Shown piece after piece: positions 6,064 to 13,581 of a DNA stretch of 64,000 bases. Every line of letters starts with the position of its first letter. Positions within the stretch are counted from its first letter, which is position 1. The DNA comes from Arenimonas sp. (GTDB lineage Bacteria; Pseudomonadota; Alphaproteobacteria; Rhizobiales; Rhizobiaceae), in the NCBI GenBank assembly GCA_019459145.1, contig JAIBEK010000020.1, forward strand, positions 1 through 64,000, given 5' to 3'. The notes beneath the pieces were generated by a model that worked only from the letters and a program-made list of their open reading frames with translations, ran no database searches and was not told the DNA's origin. The translations under genes were made by a program, and so were the position numbers.

Positions 6064-8130
6064 TCACCGTCCGAAGCGCAGATCCGCGACGATATCCGAC
6101 GTCTGGCCGAGCCGGCTCTTGTAGATCTGGTAGTTCTCCATGATCCGCTGCACATAGTTGCGCGTCTCGGGGAAGGGGATGCGCTCGATCCAGTCGACCA
6201 CCTCGTCGATCGGCTTGCCCCGCGGGTCGCCGTAGCGGGCGATCCATTCGGGCACGCGCCGCGGGCCGGCATTGTAGGCGATGAAGGTCAGGATGTAGGA
6301 TCCGCCAAACGCGTCGATCTGCTCGCCGAGATAATGGGCGCCGAGGGTGGCGTTATAGCCCGCATCGCGGGTCAGCTTTTCCGGCGCAAAGGCAAGGCCG
6401 TGGCGCTTGGCCACCGCCTTTGCCGTCCCCGGCATCAGTTGCAGCAGGCCGCGCGCATCGGCCGGCGAGACCGCCGCGGGATTAAACGCGCTTTCCTGCC
6501 GGGCAATCGCATAGGCCAGCGCCTTGCCCGAGCCCTCGATATTGGCCGAGGCGGGAATGACGCCGACCGGGAAGGCCAACGCCGGCACGTTGATGCCGCG
6601 GGCATAGGCGATCTTGCCGATCTGCAGCGACAGATGATGATCGCCCGACCGTTCCGCCTTGGCGGTCAGGAGCGCCAGTTCGCCTGGCCGGTCGATCTGT
6701 TCAGCCAACGCGCGGTAGAGGCTTTCCGCGCGCCAGGCGTGTCCGGCCGCCTCATAGCGGGCGATCGCCTGTACGGCCTCGCGTCGCGCGAAGCTCTGCT
6801 TGTCCTCGTCACTCGGCATCGGATAGGGAATGTCCAGTCGGCTGTTCTTCAGCCGCGCGGCGGCGAGTTGACCGTAGAAGGTGCTGGCAAAGCGCGCCGC
6901 CTTGGCGAAATGGTCCTGTGCCTTGCCGTCTCCGGCGACCTCAGAGGTGCGGCCGAGCCAATACCAGGCACGCGACGCCGACAGCGGCCTGTCGGAGACC
7001 TGCAGGATCTTGGCGAAGTGGCGGGCTGCCGCTTTCGGGTCCTGCAGGTGACGCAGGGCATACCATCCGGCATGGAATTCGGCGTCGACGACGTCGACGC
7101 GATCGGTGGCGGTGTGCCTCGAGGTGATCTCATAGGCCGCCTGGAACTGGCCCCGGTCGGCAAGCCCGCGCGCGACGATGCGCTGCTCGTTCCACCACTC
7201 GCCGGTATTGATGAGCTTCGTCGGATCGCGCGGCGCCGCGGCGATCAGCTTTGCCGCTTCCTCATATTTTTCCTGATGGCGCAGATGTTCGATACGGGCG
7301 AAGAGATAGCCGGGGTCTGAGCGCCAGCGCGGATCGACAGCCGAAAGCAGCGCCGCCGCTTTGGACGATCTGGCCAGCACCGCGACCCAGGCGTTGTAGA
7401 GAGATTGCGCCTCGCCGAGCGAAGAGAAGCGTTTCGCCTGCGCCGTGCGCCCTCGGTAAAGCAGGTAGTTCATCCGCGCCTTATGGTCGGCGACGGTCAA
7501 CAGGTCGGAAAACGCCTTCAGGATGCGGTCTTCCATGGCTGTGTCGAGCAGCTCGGTGCGCCACGGTTTTTGGATGACCTCGGTCGCCCTTGCCTTCTGC
7601 CCGGTGGAAAGCAGCGCGCGGGCAAGCACGATCGCGCCCTCCGCCGTCTCCGGTGCGGTCGCGCCGAAGGCGGCGATCACCTCTTCCGCCGGGGGATCTT
7701 CGCGGTAGAGCGCCCGCTCGGAACCGGCGCGAAAGGCCTTGAGGCCCGGCCAGCCCTGCAGTTCGCGCTGCGCCCTGGCGATCTCGGACGAGGCGACGCC
7801 GGGCAGGCCGGAGACGGCGATCGACCAGGTGAGCATGTGCCTGTCCAGGCCGGCGGGCATGCGGTCTCGGATGGCGAGCGCCTCGGTCGCCTTGCGGTCG
7901 GACAAGGCGTCGAGGCCTGCCTTCAGCATGGGGCTTGCCGAATTGATCCGCGCGCCGCGCGGGATGGTGCCGGTGATCTCCAGCGAGGGCGGCGGGACGA
8001 TGGCGGCCTGGGGCATCAGCGGTTTGGAGGAGGGGACGGGGACGGTTGCGGGGGCAAGCGGCTCGCTGGCGCAGGCGAGCGCCGTCAGGCTGAAACCGAC
8101 GATGGATGCAAGAAGAATGGTTTTCCTCAT
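6064..8130 (-). CDS. slt: Soluble lytic murein transglycosylase
   Basis: 688 aa from ATG 8130. The N-terminal segment MRKTILLASIVGFSL then TALAC is a signal peptide, with a possible weak lipobox at the Cys. A long helical superhelix region (residues about 60-520) resembles the Slt70 U-domain. The C-terminal SLT domain has catalytic Glu546 in ARQESAFNP, followed by GLLQLMPGTA and AYNAGPRRV. It cleaves peptidoglycan in the periplasm. In-frame ATGs at 8166 and 8157 are alternatives (GGAGG lies just before 8157), but the signal peptide begins at 8130. It is divergent from dapA, and a second copy of its 3' end is at the left window edge. Confidence 0.93.
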   Translation of the reverse strand: MRKTILLASIVGFSLTALACASEPLAPATVPVPSSKPLMPQAAIVPPPSLEITGTIPRGARINSASPMLKAGLDALSDRKATEALAIRDRMPAGLDRHMLTWSIAVSGLPGVASSEIARAQRELQGWPGLKAFRAGSERALYREDPPAEEVIAAFGATAPETAEGAIVLARALLSTGQKARATEVIQKPWRTELLDTAMEDRILKAFSDLLTVADHKARMNYLLYRGRTAQAKRFSSLGEAQSLYNAWVAVLARSSKAAALLSAVDPRWRSDPGYLFARIEHLRHQEKYEEAAKLIAAAPRDPTKLINTGEWWNEQRIVARGLADRGQFQAAYEITSRHTATDRVDVVDAEFHAGWYALRHLQDPKAAARHFAKILQVSDRPLSASRAWYWLGRTSEVAGDGKAQDHFAKAARFASTFYGQLAAARLKNSRLDIPYPMPSDEDKQSFARREAVQAIARYEAAGHAWRAESLYRALAEQIDRPGELALLTAKAERSGDHHLSLQIGKIAYARGINVPALAFPVGVIPASANIEGSGKALAYAIARQESAFNPAAVSPADARGLLQLMPGTAKAVAKRHGLAFAPEKLTRDAGYNATLGAHYLGEQIDAFGGSYILTFIAYNAGPRRVPEWIARYGDPRGKPIDEVVDWIERIPFPETRNYVQRIMENYQIYKSRLGQTSDIVADLRFGR

Positions 8131-8349
8131 CTCGATTGCCCGCTGGAAAATGCGCATGTCCTCCATTAGTCATTCGCAAGAACGAATTCCTAGCGCACAG
8201 GCGAAACGTGATCTGCGAAGCGCGGGGGAAACCGAAATAAAAGCCCCGCCACTCGGCTTGTCGCGCCCTTATCCGCCAAGTAATGTGCGCGCTTTCTAGC
8301 CGAGGAATGCGGCCGAAGCATGGATGTCGGCCTTAAGGAGTTTTACTGC

Positions 8350-9234
8350 ATGTTCCAGGGATCCATTCCCGCGCTCGTTACGCCCTTCACCGAAAGCGGC
8401 GCCGTCGACGAGCAATCCTTTGCCGCCCATGTGGATTGGCAGATCACCGAAGGTTCCACCGGCCTGGTGCCGGTCGGCACGACCGGTGAATCGCCGACGC
8501 TCTCCCATGCGGAGCATAAACGGGTCGTCGAACTGTGCATCGAGGCGGCGAACAAGCGCGTGCCGGTCATCGCCGGCGCCGGCTCGAACAATACCCGCGA
8601 AGCGATCGAGCTTGCCCAGCATGCCGAAAAGGTCGGCGCCGCCGCGCTTCTGGTCGTCACGCCCTATTACAACAAGCCGACGCAGAAGGGCCTCGTCGCC
8701 CATTTCGCCGCAATCGCCGAGGCCGTGACGCTGCCGATCTTCATCTACAACATTCCCGGCCGCTCGGTCGTCGACATGAGCCCCGAGACCATGGGCGTGC
8801 TGGCCAAGGCCCACAAGAACATCGTCGGCGTCAAGGATGCGACCGGCAAGCTCGAGCGTGTCTCGGAGCAGCGCATCACCTGCGGCGCCGACTTCATCCA
8901 GCTTTCGGGCGAGGATGCAACCGCGCTCGGCTTCAACGCCCATGGCGGCGTCGGCTGTATCTCTGTCACCGCCAATGTCGCGCCGAAGCTCTGTGCCGAG
9001 TTCCAGGCGGCGACGCTTGCCGGCGATTACAGAAAAGCGCTGGACTACCAGGATCGCCTGATGCCGCTGCACAAGGCGATCTTCCTGGAGCCGGGCCTTT
9101 GCGGGGCGAAGTATGCGCTGTCCAGGATCGGCCGGATGAACCGCGCGGTGCGCCTGCCGCTTCTGCCGACGCTGGAAGCCTCGACCGAGGCCGCGATCGA
9201 CGCGGCGCTCAAGCATGCCGGCCTTCTCGGCTGA
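8350..9234 (+). CDS. dapA: 4-hydroxy-tetrahydrodipicolinate synthase
   Basis: 294 aa, the usual DapA length. The enzyme condenses pyruvate with aspartate semialdehyde, the first committed step to diaminopimelate and lysine. Visible motifs are [12 protein letters not shown] (residues 41-52), YYNKPTQ, Tyr134 in YNIPGRSV and the Schiff-base Lys162 in GVKDATG. Start ATG 8350 is preceded by TTAAGGAG at 8 bases; a longer frame from 8320 adds ten residues not seen in the family. A strong terminator follows. The divergent slt neighbour also acts on the cell wall, which uses diaminopimelate. Confidence 0.97.
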   Translation: MFQGSIPALVTPFTESGAVDEQSFAAHVDWQITEGSTGLVPVGTTGESPTLSHAEHKRVVELCIEAANKRVPVIAGAGSNNTREAIELAQHAEKVGAAALLVVTPYYNKPTQKGLVAHFAAIAEAVTLPIFIYNIPGRSVVDMSPETMGVLAKAHKNIVGVKDATGKLERVSEQRITCGADFIQLSGEDATALGFNAHGGVGCISVTANVAPKLCAEFQAATLAGDYRKALDYQDRLMPLHKAIFLEPGLCGAKYALSRIGRMNRAVRLPLLPTLEASTEAAIDAALKHAGLLG

Positions 9235-9260
9235 GGGCTGCAAGTCCTTGAAATGAACAG

Positions 9261-9292
9261 GCCGGGCGGTTTTCCGTCCGGCTTCTTTTTTT
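9261..9292 (+). terminator. Terminator after dapA
   Basis: A 9-bp stem (GCCGGGCGG / CCGTCCGGC with one G-U pair) and a 4-base loop are followed by TTCTTTTTTT. It separates dapA from smpB. Confidence 0.88.
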
Positions 9293-9387
9293 GCCCGAGG
9301 CGCTATATTACATAATGACGACAAGAGCCGGAGGGATGCCCGCCGCCCGGCCAAGAACAAGCATTCCGGGCGGATCGGATCATCACC

Positions 9388-9867
9388 ATGGCACCCAGAG
9401 GCAGCCAGCGCACCGTCAACAAGATTGTCGCGGAAAACCGCAAGGCCCGCTTCAACTACGAGATCATCGACACCTACGAGGCCGGTCTTGCCCTGACCGG
9501 CACCGAGGTCAAGTCGTTGCGCGAAGGCAAGGCGAACATCGCCGAATCCTATGCCTCGGACGAGGGCGACGAGATCTGGCTGATCAATTCGCACCTGCCC
9601 GAATATCTCCAGGCCAATCGCTTCAACCATGAACCGCGCCGCCGCCGCAAGCTGTTGCTGAACAAGCGCGAGATCAACCGGCTGCGCCAGGCGATCAATC
9701 GCGAGGGCATGACACTGGTCCCGCTCAAGATCTACTTCAACGAGAAGGGCCGGGCCAAGCTCGAACTCGCGCTCGCCAAGGGCAAGAAGCTGCATGACAA
9801 GCGCGAGACGGAAAAGGAACGCGACTGGAATCGGCAGAAGTCGCGACTCTTGAAGACCGGCGGCTGA
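9388..9867 (+). CDS. smpB: SsrA-binding protein SmpB
   Basis: 159 aa. SmpB binds tmRNA and delivers it to stalled ribosomes for trans-translation. The protein has the family landmarks: [38 protein letters not shown], the [14 protein letters not shown] loop, [19 protein letters not shown] and the basic C-terminal tail [18 protein letters not shown] that enters the decoding centre. The ribosome binding site is weak. A DUF3830 gene begins 6 bases after the stop, so the two are likely cotranscribed. The tmRNA gene is not in the window. Confidence 0.97.
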   Translation: MAPRGSQRTVNKIVAENRKARFNYEIIDTYEAGLALTGTEVKSLREGKANIAESYASDEGDEIWLINSHLPEYLQANRFNHEPRRRRKLLLNKREINRLRQAINREGMTLVPLKIYFNEKGRAKLELALAKGKKLHDKRETEKERDWNRQKSRLLKTGG

Positions 9868-9873
9868 GCGAGC

Positions 9874-10290
9874 ATGCCTGATCTGCTGAAAGTCAGTGTC
9901 GGCCCCTTCGTCTTTACCTCGCGCTTCGAGCGGCAGAAGGCGCCGGAGACCTGCCGCATATTCGAGACCTTCTTGCCCTTCGGCAACCAGACGATCCATT
10001 CCCGCTGGAGCGGGGAGGCGGTCTGGGTGCCGCTCGGCGACTTCCAGTTCGCCGCCGGGTATGAGAACCACACCTGCCACCCGTCGCGGGGCGACATCCT
10101 GCTCTATCCGGGCGGCTATAGCGAAACGGAACTGCTCTTCGCTTATGGCAGCTCGCATTTCGCCAGCAAGATGGGCGCGCTCGCCGGGAACCATTTCCTC
10201 ACCGTAGTCGACGGCGGTGAAAAACTGGAAGCCATGGGCCGGATGGTGCTGTGGCAGGGCGCCCAGCCGATCCGTTTCGAAGCGATCTGA
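9874..10290 (+). CDS. DUF3830 family protein (cyclophilin-like fold)
   Basis: 138 aa. Recognised as DUF3830 from the segments AVWVPLGDF, ENHTCHPSRGDILLYPGGYSE, SSHFASKMG and AGNHFLTV, which make up the cyclophilin-like barrel of this family. No catalytic function is established. It begins 6 bases after smpB and is probably in the same transcript. No signal peptide. Confidence 0.8.
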   Translation: MPDLLKVSVGPFVFTSRFERQKAPETCRIFETFLPFGNQTIHSRWSGEAVWVPLGDFQFAAGYENHTCHPSRGDILLYPGGYSETELLFAYGSSHFASKMGALAGNHFLTVVDGGEKLEAMGRMVLWQGAQPIRFEAI

Positions 10291-10366
10291 CAAGCCGCGC
10301 CCCGAGGGAGCACGGCATTGTCTCTGTCTCTTCGGAAGACCGGATCCCGCTTCTCCCCGGTAAGCT

Positions 10367-11881
10367 TTAAGCGGCGTAGCGCGGCCTGTAGTCCTGCGCC
10401 GGTGCAGTCACCGGCATGGTGCGGGAAAGCGTGAAGCGCTGCACCAGAAGATTGAGATCCTGGGAGATCTGCAGGAGCGATTGTGTGGAAGCGTGTGTTT
10501 CCTCCACCATGGCGGCGTTCTGCTGGGTCATCTGGTCCATGCTGTTGATGGCCGTATTGATCTCGGCAATGCCCGCCGATTGCTCCTGTGACGAGGTCGT
10601 GATCGCCGCGATATGGGTGTTGACGGCCTGCACCTGCGTGCCGATCGTTTTCAGCGCCGCGCCCGTCTTGTTGACGAGGGCGACGCCACGGGCCACATCC
10701 TGTGAAGAACGATCGATCAAGACCTTGATCTCCTTGGCCGCGGCCGCGGAGCGCTGAGCCAGTTCGCGCACTTCCTGGGCGACGACGGCAAATCCCCGAC
10801 CGCTTTCGCCGGCCCGCGCCGCCTCGACCCCGGCATTCAGCGCCAGCAGGTTGGTCTGGAACGAGATTTCGTCGATGACGCTGATGATCTGCGTGATCTT
10901 CTTCGATGAGGATTCGATGTCGCCCATGGCCTCGATCGCCTCGTCGACCACCAGACCGGAACGCACCGCTTCGTCCGCCGAGGCCGTGACGGCTTCGCGG
11001 GCTTCCCGCGTGCGTTGCGCGGTCTGCTGGGCAACCGTGGTGATCTCGTCGAGAGCCGCCGCCGTCTGCTCGAGCGCCGCCGCCTGCTGCTCTGTCCGTC
11101 GCGCCATCTCGTCGGTCGCCCGTGTCAGTTCCCGGGTATTGGAGGCCGTGCGGGCGGCTTCGCCGGAAATCTCGCCAAAGGCCGCGCCGAGCGTCTGGAC
11201 GGTCGAATTGAAATTCGTCCGCAACTTGTCGAATCGCGGCGCGAGGTCACCCTCGACGGTGGCCGTCAGGTCATGATTGCTCAGCCGGACGAGCGCGGCA
11301 TCGAGCGCGTCGAGCGCCACGTCCTGCTCATGTTCAAGCCTCTGGCGTTCCGCCTCGGCGCGTGCCCGCTCCTCGGCCAGGGTGTCGAGATAGACCGATA
11401 TGGAATAGTCCATGTCGAGCATGGCGGCCTTGACGATCGTCGTCAGTTTCTCCGCCAGGCGCTTGGCCTTGCGGCCCTGCAGCAGGCCCCGCATCTCGTC
11501 GGCGATCAGGGCTTCCATGATGCCCTCCAGCACCAGGGCATAGGCGCCGATGTACCAGCGCGGTTCCAGCCCCAGCCGTGCATGGGTTCGCCCGATCTTC
11601 GACACCGCCTCGACATAGTGCTCATCGAGCTTGCCGGAACTGATCAGCGCCCAGTGCTCCTCCTGCTTCTGCTTGGAATGGGCGATATGGGCGTCGCTGG
11701 CGAAGAAGCGCGCCGTCTCGGGATGGGATTTCGCCCGGCTGTAGAATGCGTCCAGGGCCGGACCGATGGCCTGCCGGATCATCGGCTGGAGCGTGGCGAG
11801 CCTTTGCCTCTCGGAATTGCCGAGACCGAGGAAGTGCAGGCGCTCGATCAGCTGGGTGGTCTCATGAAGAGAGGAGGACAT
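10367..11881 (-). CDS. Globin-coupled methyl-accepting chemotaxis protein (aerotaxis-type)
   Basis: 504 aa with no transmembrane segment. Residues about 15-165 form a globin-coupled sensor domain, with proximal His100 in the HemAT-like motif KIGRTHARLGLEPRWYIGAY. A coiled coil (170-235) leads to a chemoreceptor signalling domain with the hairpin tip EISFQTNLLALNAGVEAARA (338-357) and GRGFAVVAQEVRELAQRSA. By analogy with HemAT it should bind heme, sense O2 or another gas and control CheA from the cytosol. The C-terminus ends RPRYAA, without the NWETF CheR-binding pentapeptide, so adaptation may need other receptors. Start ATG 11881 with AGGT upstream. It stands alone, away from che genes. Confidence 0.92.
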   Translation of the reverse strand: MSSSLHETTQLIERLHFLGLGNSERQRLATLQPMIRQAIGPALDAFYSRAKSHPETARFFASDAHIAHSKQKQEEHWALISSGKLDEHYVEAVSKIGRTHARLGLEPRWYIGAYALVLEGIMEALIADEMRGLLQGRKAKRLAEKLTTIVKAAMLDMDYSISVYLDTLAEERARAEAERQRLEHEQDVALDALDAALVRLSNHDLTATVEGDLAPRFDKLRTNFNSTVQTLGAAFGEISGEAARTASNTRELTRATDEMARRTEQQAAALEQTAAALDEITTVAQQTAQRTREAREAVTASADEAVRSGLVVDEAIEAMGDIESSSKKITQIISVIDEISFQTNLLALNAGVEAARAGESGRGFAVVAQEVRELAQRSAAAAKEIKVLIDRSSQDVARGVALVNKTGAALKTIGTQVQAVNTHIAAITTSSQEQSAGIAEINTAINSMDQMTQQNAAMVEETHASTQSLLQISQDLNLLVQRFTLSRTMPVTAPAQDYRPRYAA

Positions 11882-12204
11882 GTTATTACCTATAATTAAT
11901 TGCCGGTGGCCCCTGATAGGCTTGTCACAGGCCGTGGTAAATCGATCGGCGCAGCCGCAATCGCGTCGTGTTTAACGAAGGATGAACCGACTAGCCGAAG
12001 TTTATGAACGAATTGGCAACAATCAAAAAATGCGCACGGAAATAGCTTTGAAGCCTGCCGGCATGACGGGAAATCTCGTACGGCGTTTGAAATAAACGAT
12101 AATATTCAATTATTTGTCGGGAACTAAGGGCGCGCGCGTCCTTTTCCAAGGGCGCTCTGGAGCCCTTGGATGTCAGATCCGCCGGCCGCAAGGGCTGACC
12201 TGGA
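11882..12204. other. Intergenic region between chemoreceptor and NYN gene
   Basis: 323 bases, AT-rich in the middle. It must hold the chemoreceptor promoter. A perfect 8-bp hairpin, CCAAGGGC at 12146-12153 and GCCCTTGG at 12162-12169, lies downstream of the NYN gene on the minus strand and may end its transcript, although a T tract is lacking on that side. A 66-aa frame at 11991-12191 shows no ribosome binding site or domain and is not accepted. Confidence 0.4.
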
Positions 12205-12786
12205 TCAGGCTTCGGCGTCCGACGTGGTTACGGGCTCGACCTGGCGCACGGGGCGCTCGCTCGGATCGCGGCCGATCTCGGCCTTGAGCGAAATCAGGTC
12301 GATGAAATGGTCCGACTGCCGGCGCAGGTCGTCGGCGATCATCGGCGGCTGGGTTGCCATGGTGGAAACGACCGAGACCTTGCGGCCTTTGCGCTGCAGC
12401 GCCTCGACGAGGGTGGTGAAATCGCCGTCGCCGGAGAAGATCACCAGGTGGTCGACCGTTTCGGACTGTTCCATGGCGTCGATCGCCAATTCGATGTCCA
12501 TATTGCCTTTGACCTTGCGGCGGCCCATCGAGTCGGTGAACTCCTTCGCCGGCTTGGTGATGACCTTGTAGCCATTATAGTCGAGCCAATCGATCAGTGG
12601 GCGGATCGAGGAATATTCCTGATCCTCGATCAGTGCGGTGTAGTAGTAGGCGCGCAGCAGATAGCCGCGCTTCTGGAATGCCTTCAGCAATTTGCGATAG
12701 TCGATGTCGAAGCCGAGGCTCTTCGATGCCGCATAGAGGTTTGCGCCGTCGATGAAGAGTGCGATTTTTTCCCGGGGATCGAACAT
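12205..12786 (-). CDS. LabA-like NYN domain protein (DUF88, putative RNase)
   Basis: 193 aa from ATG 12786, with AAGGAA upstream. The NYN/PIN-like fold is marked by MFDPREKIALFIDGANLYAA, the central KVKGNMDIELAIDAM with acidic metal-binding residues, and SGDGDFTTLVEALQRKGRKV. The family is related to PIN nucleases and is thought to process RNA with Mg2+, but the substrate is not established. The C-terminal 25 residues are charged and variable. A longer frame to 12834 lacks the family start. It is divergent from rpoZ, an arrangement I recall as common in rhizobia, though no function links them. Confidence 0.85.
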   Translation of the reverse strand: MFDPREKIALFIDGANLYAASKSLGFDIDYRKLLKAFQKRGYLLRAYYYTALIEDQEYSSIRPLIDWLDYNGYKVITKPAKEFTDSMGRRKVKGNMDIELAIDAMEQSETVDHLVIFSGDGDFTTLVEALQRKGRKVSVVSTMATQPPMIADDLRRQSDHFIDLISLKAEIGRDPSERPVRQVEPVTTSDAEA

Positions 12787-13085
12787 CGTGCCAAATTCCT
12801 TTGTCGGAAATACAGAACTAGTGATAAAAGACAATCAAAACAAAACCTTGCCTTTTCACTCATGAATAGTCCACTTAAATTATGAAATATTCATATACGA
12901 TTTATCTAGGGCAGGGAATATAATATTCCAAGCACGCCCAGGTTGAATCGGGGTGGTCCGGCGGTGATTTTTTGCCCGGCGGTGCGGGTGAGTGCGACGC
13001 TTCGGTGACGAAAAACTTGAATTTGCCTTCCATTGATTGTATCGGGCTGCTAAATCCTTAAATTCCCGAGCGCAAAGGACAGGCA
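12787..13085. other. Divergent promoter region, NYN gene / rpoZ
   Basis: 299 bases, AT-rich near the NYN side. The rpoZ side has a plausible sigma-70 promoter (13016-13045). No small gene with a ribosome binding site is seen. Confidence 0.45.
13016..13045 (+). promoter_or_regulatory. Candidate rpoZ promoter
   Basis: CTTGAA (13016-13021) and TATCGG (13040-13045) are separated by 18 bases and resemble the alphaproteobacterial CTTGAC / CTATAT pattern, 40 bases before the rpoZ ATG. No direct evidence. Confidence 0.35.
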
Positions 13086-13487
13086 ATGGCCCGTGTCACC
13101 GTTGAAGACTGCATCGACAAAGTAGATAACCGCTTCGAGCTCGTTCTGCTCGCCAGCCATCGCGCCCGCCAGATTTCGCAGGGCGCGCCGATCACGGTCG
13201 ATCGCGACAAGGACAAGAACCCGGTCGTTGCTTTGCGCGAGATCGCCGACGAGACGCTTTCGCCCGGCGACCTCAAGGAAGACCTGATCCATTCGCTGCA
13301 GAAGCATGTCGAGGTCGACGAGCCGGAACAGGATACCGGTACCCTGATCGGCGCCGGCGCGGTTGCTGCCAAGAGTGATGACGAGGATGAAATGCCGGAG
13401 GCCGTGAGCTTCGACCAGATGTCGGAAGAAGATCTTCTGGCCGGTATCGAAGGGCTTGTTCCGCCGGAAAAGAGCGACGATTACTAA
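13086..13487 (+). CDS. rpoZ: DNA-directed RNA polymerase omega subunit
   Basis: 133 aa. The first 60 residues carry the omega signature: [29 protein letters not shown], then [10 protein letters not shown]. Omega binds the C-terminus of beta-prime, helps assembly and, with beta-prime, contributes a ppGpp site. The C-terminal extension is acidic ([20 protein letters not shown]), normal for rhizobial omega. It is directly upstream of rsh, the conserved pairing of the polymerase subunit with the ppGpp enzyme. AAGGAC ribosome binding site. Confidence 0.96.
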   Translation: MARVTVEDCIDKVDNRFELVLLASHRARQISQGAPITVDRDKDKNPVVALREIADETLSPGDLKEDLIHSLQKHVEVDEPEQDTGTLIGAGAVAAKSDDEDEMPEAVSFDQMSEEDLLAGIEGLVPPEKSDDY

Positions 13488-13531
13488 TCGTCAAGCAATC
13501 GGGCTTTAAAGTCTCGGAAATCCGTTGTTGT

Positions 13532-13564
13532 GCGCCAATCCCTGTCGATTGGCGCGCTTTTCGT
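13532..13564 (+). terminator. Hairpin terminator/attenuator between rpoZ and rsh
   Basis: A perfect 9-bp stem (GCGCCAATC 13532-13540, GATTGGCGC 13547-13555) with a 6-base loop is followed by GCTTTTCGTTT. It lies 44 bases after rpoZ and just before the rsh start region. It may terminate rpoZ transcripts or reduce read-through into rsh. Confidence 0.7.
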
Positions 13565-13581
13565 TTATGGAGCACTTGGGC

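Noticed and set aside
8296-10293. Very long minus-strand frame opposite dapA, smpB and DUF3830
   Set aside because: It is the antisense shadow of GC-biased codons; the plus-strand proteins are recognised families with ribosome binding sites.
11991-12191. 66-aa minus-strand frame between the chemoreceptor and NYN genes
   Set aside because: No ribosome binding site and no recognisable domain; it overlaps a hairpin.
12880-13086. 68-aa minus-strand frame in the NYN/rpoZ promoter region
   Set aside because: Occupies the expected rpoZ promoter and shows no coding bias.
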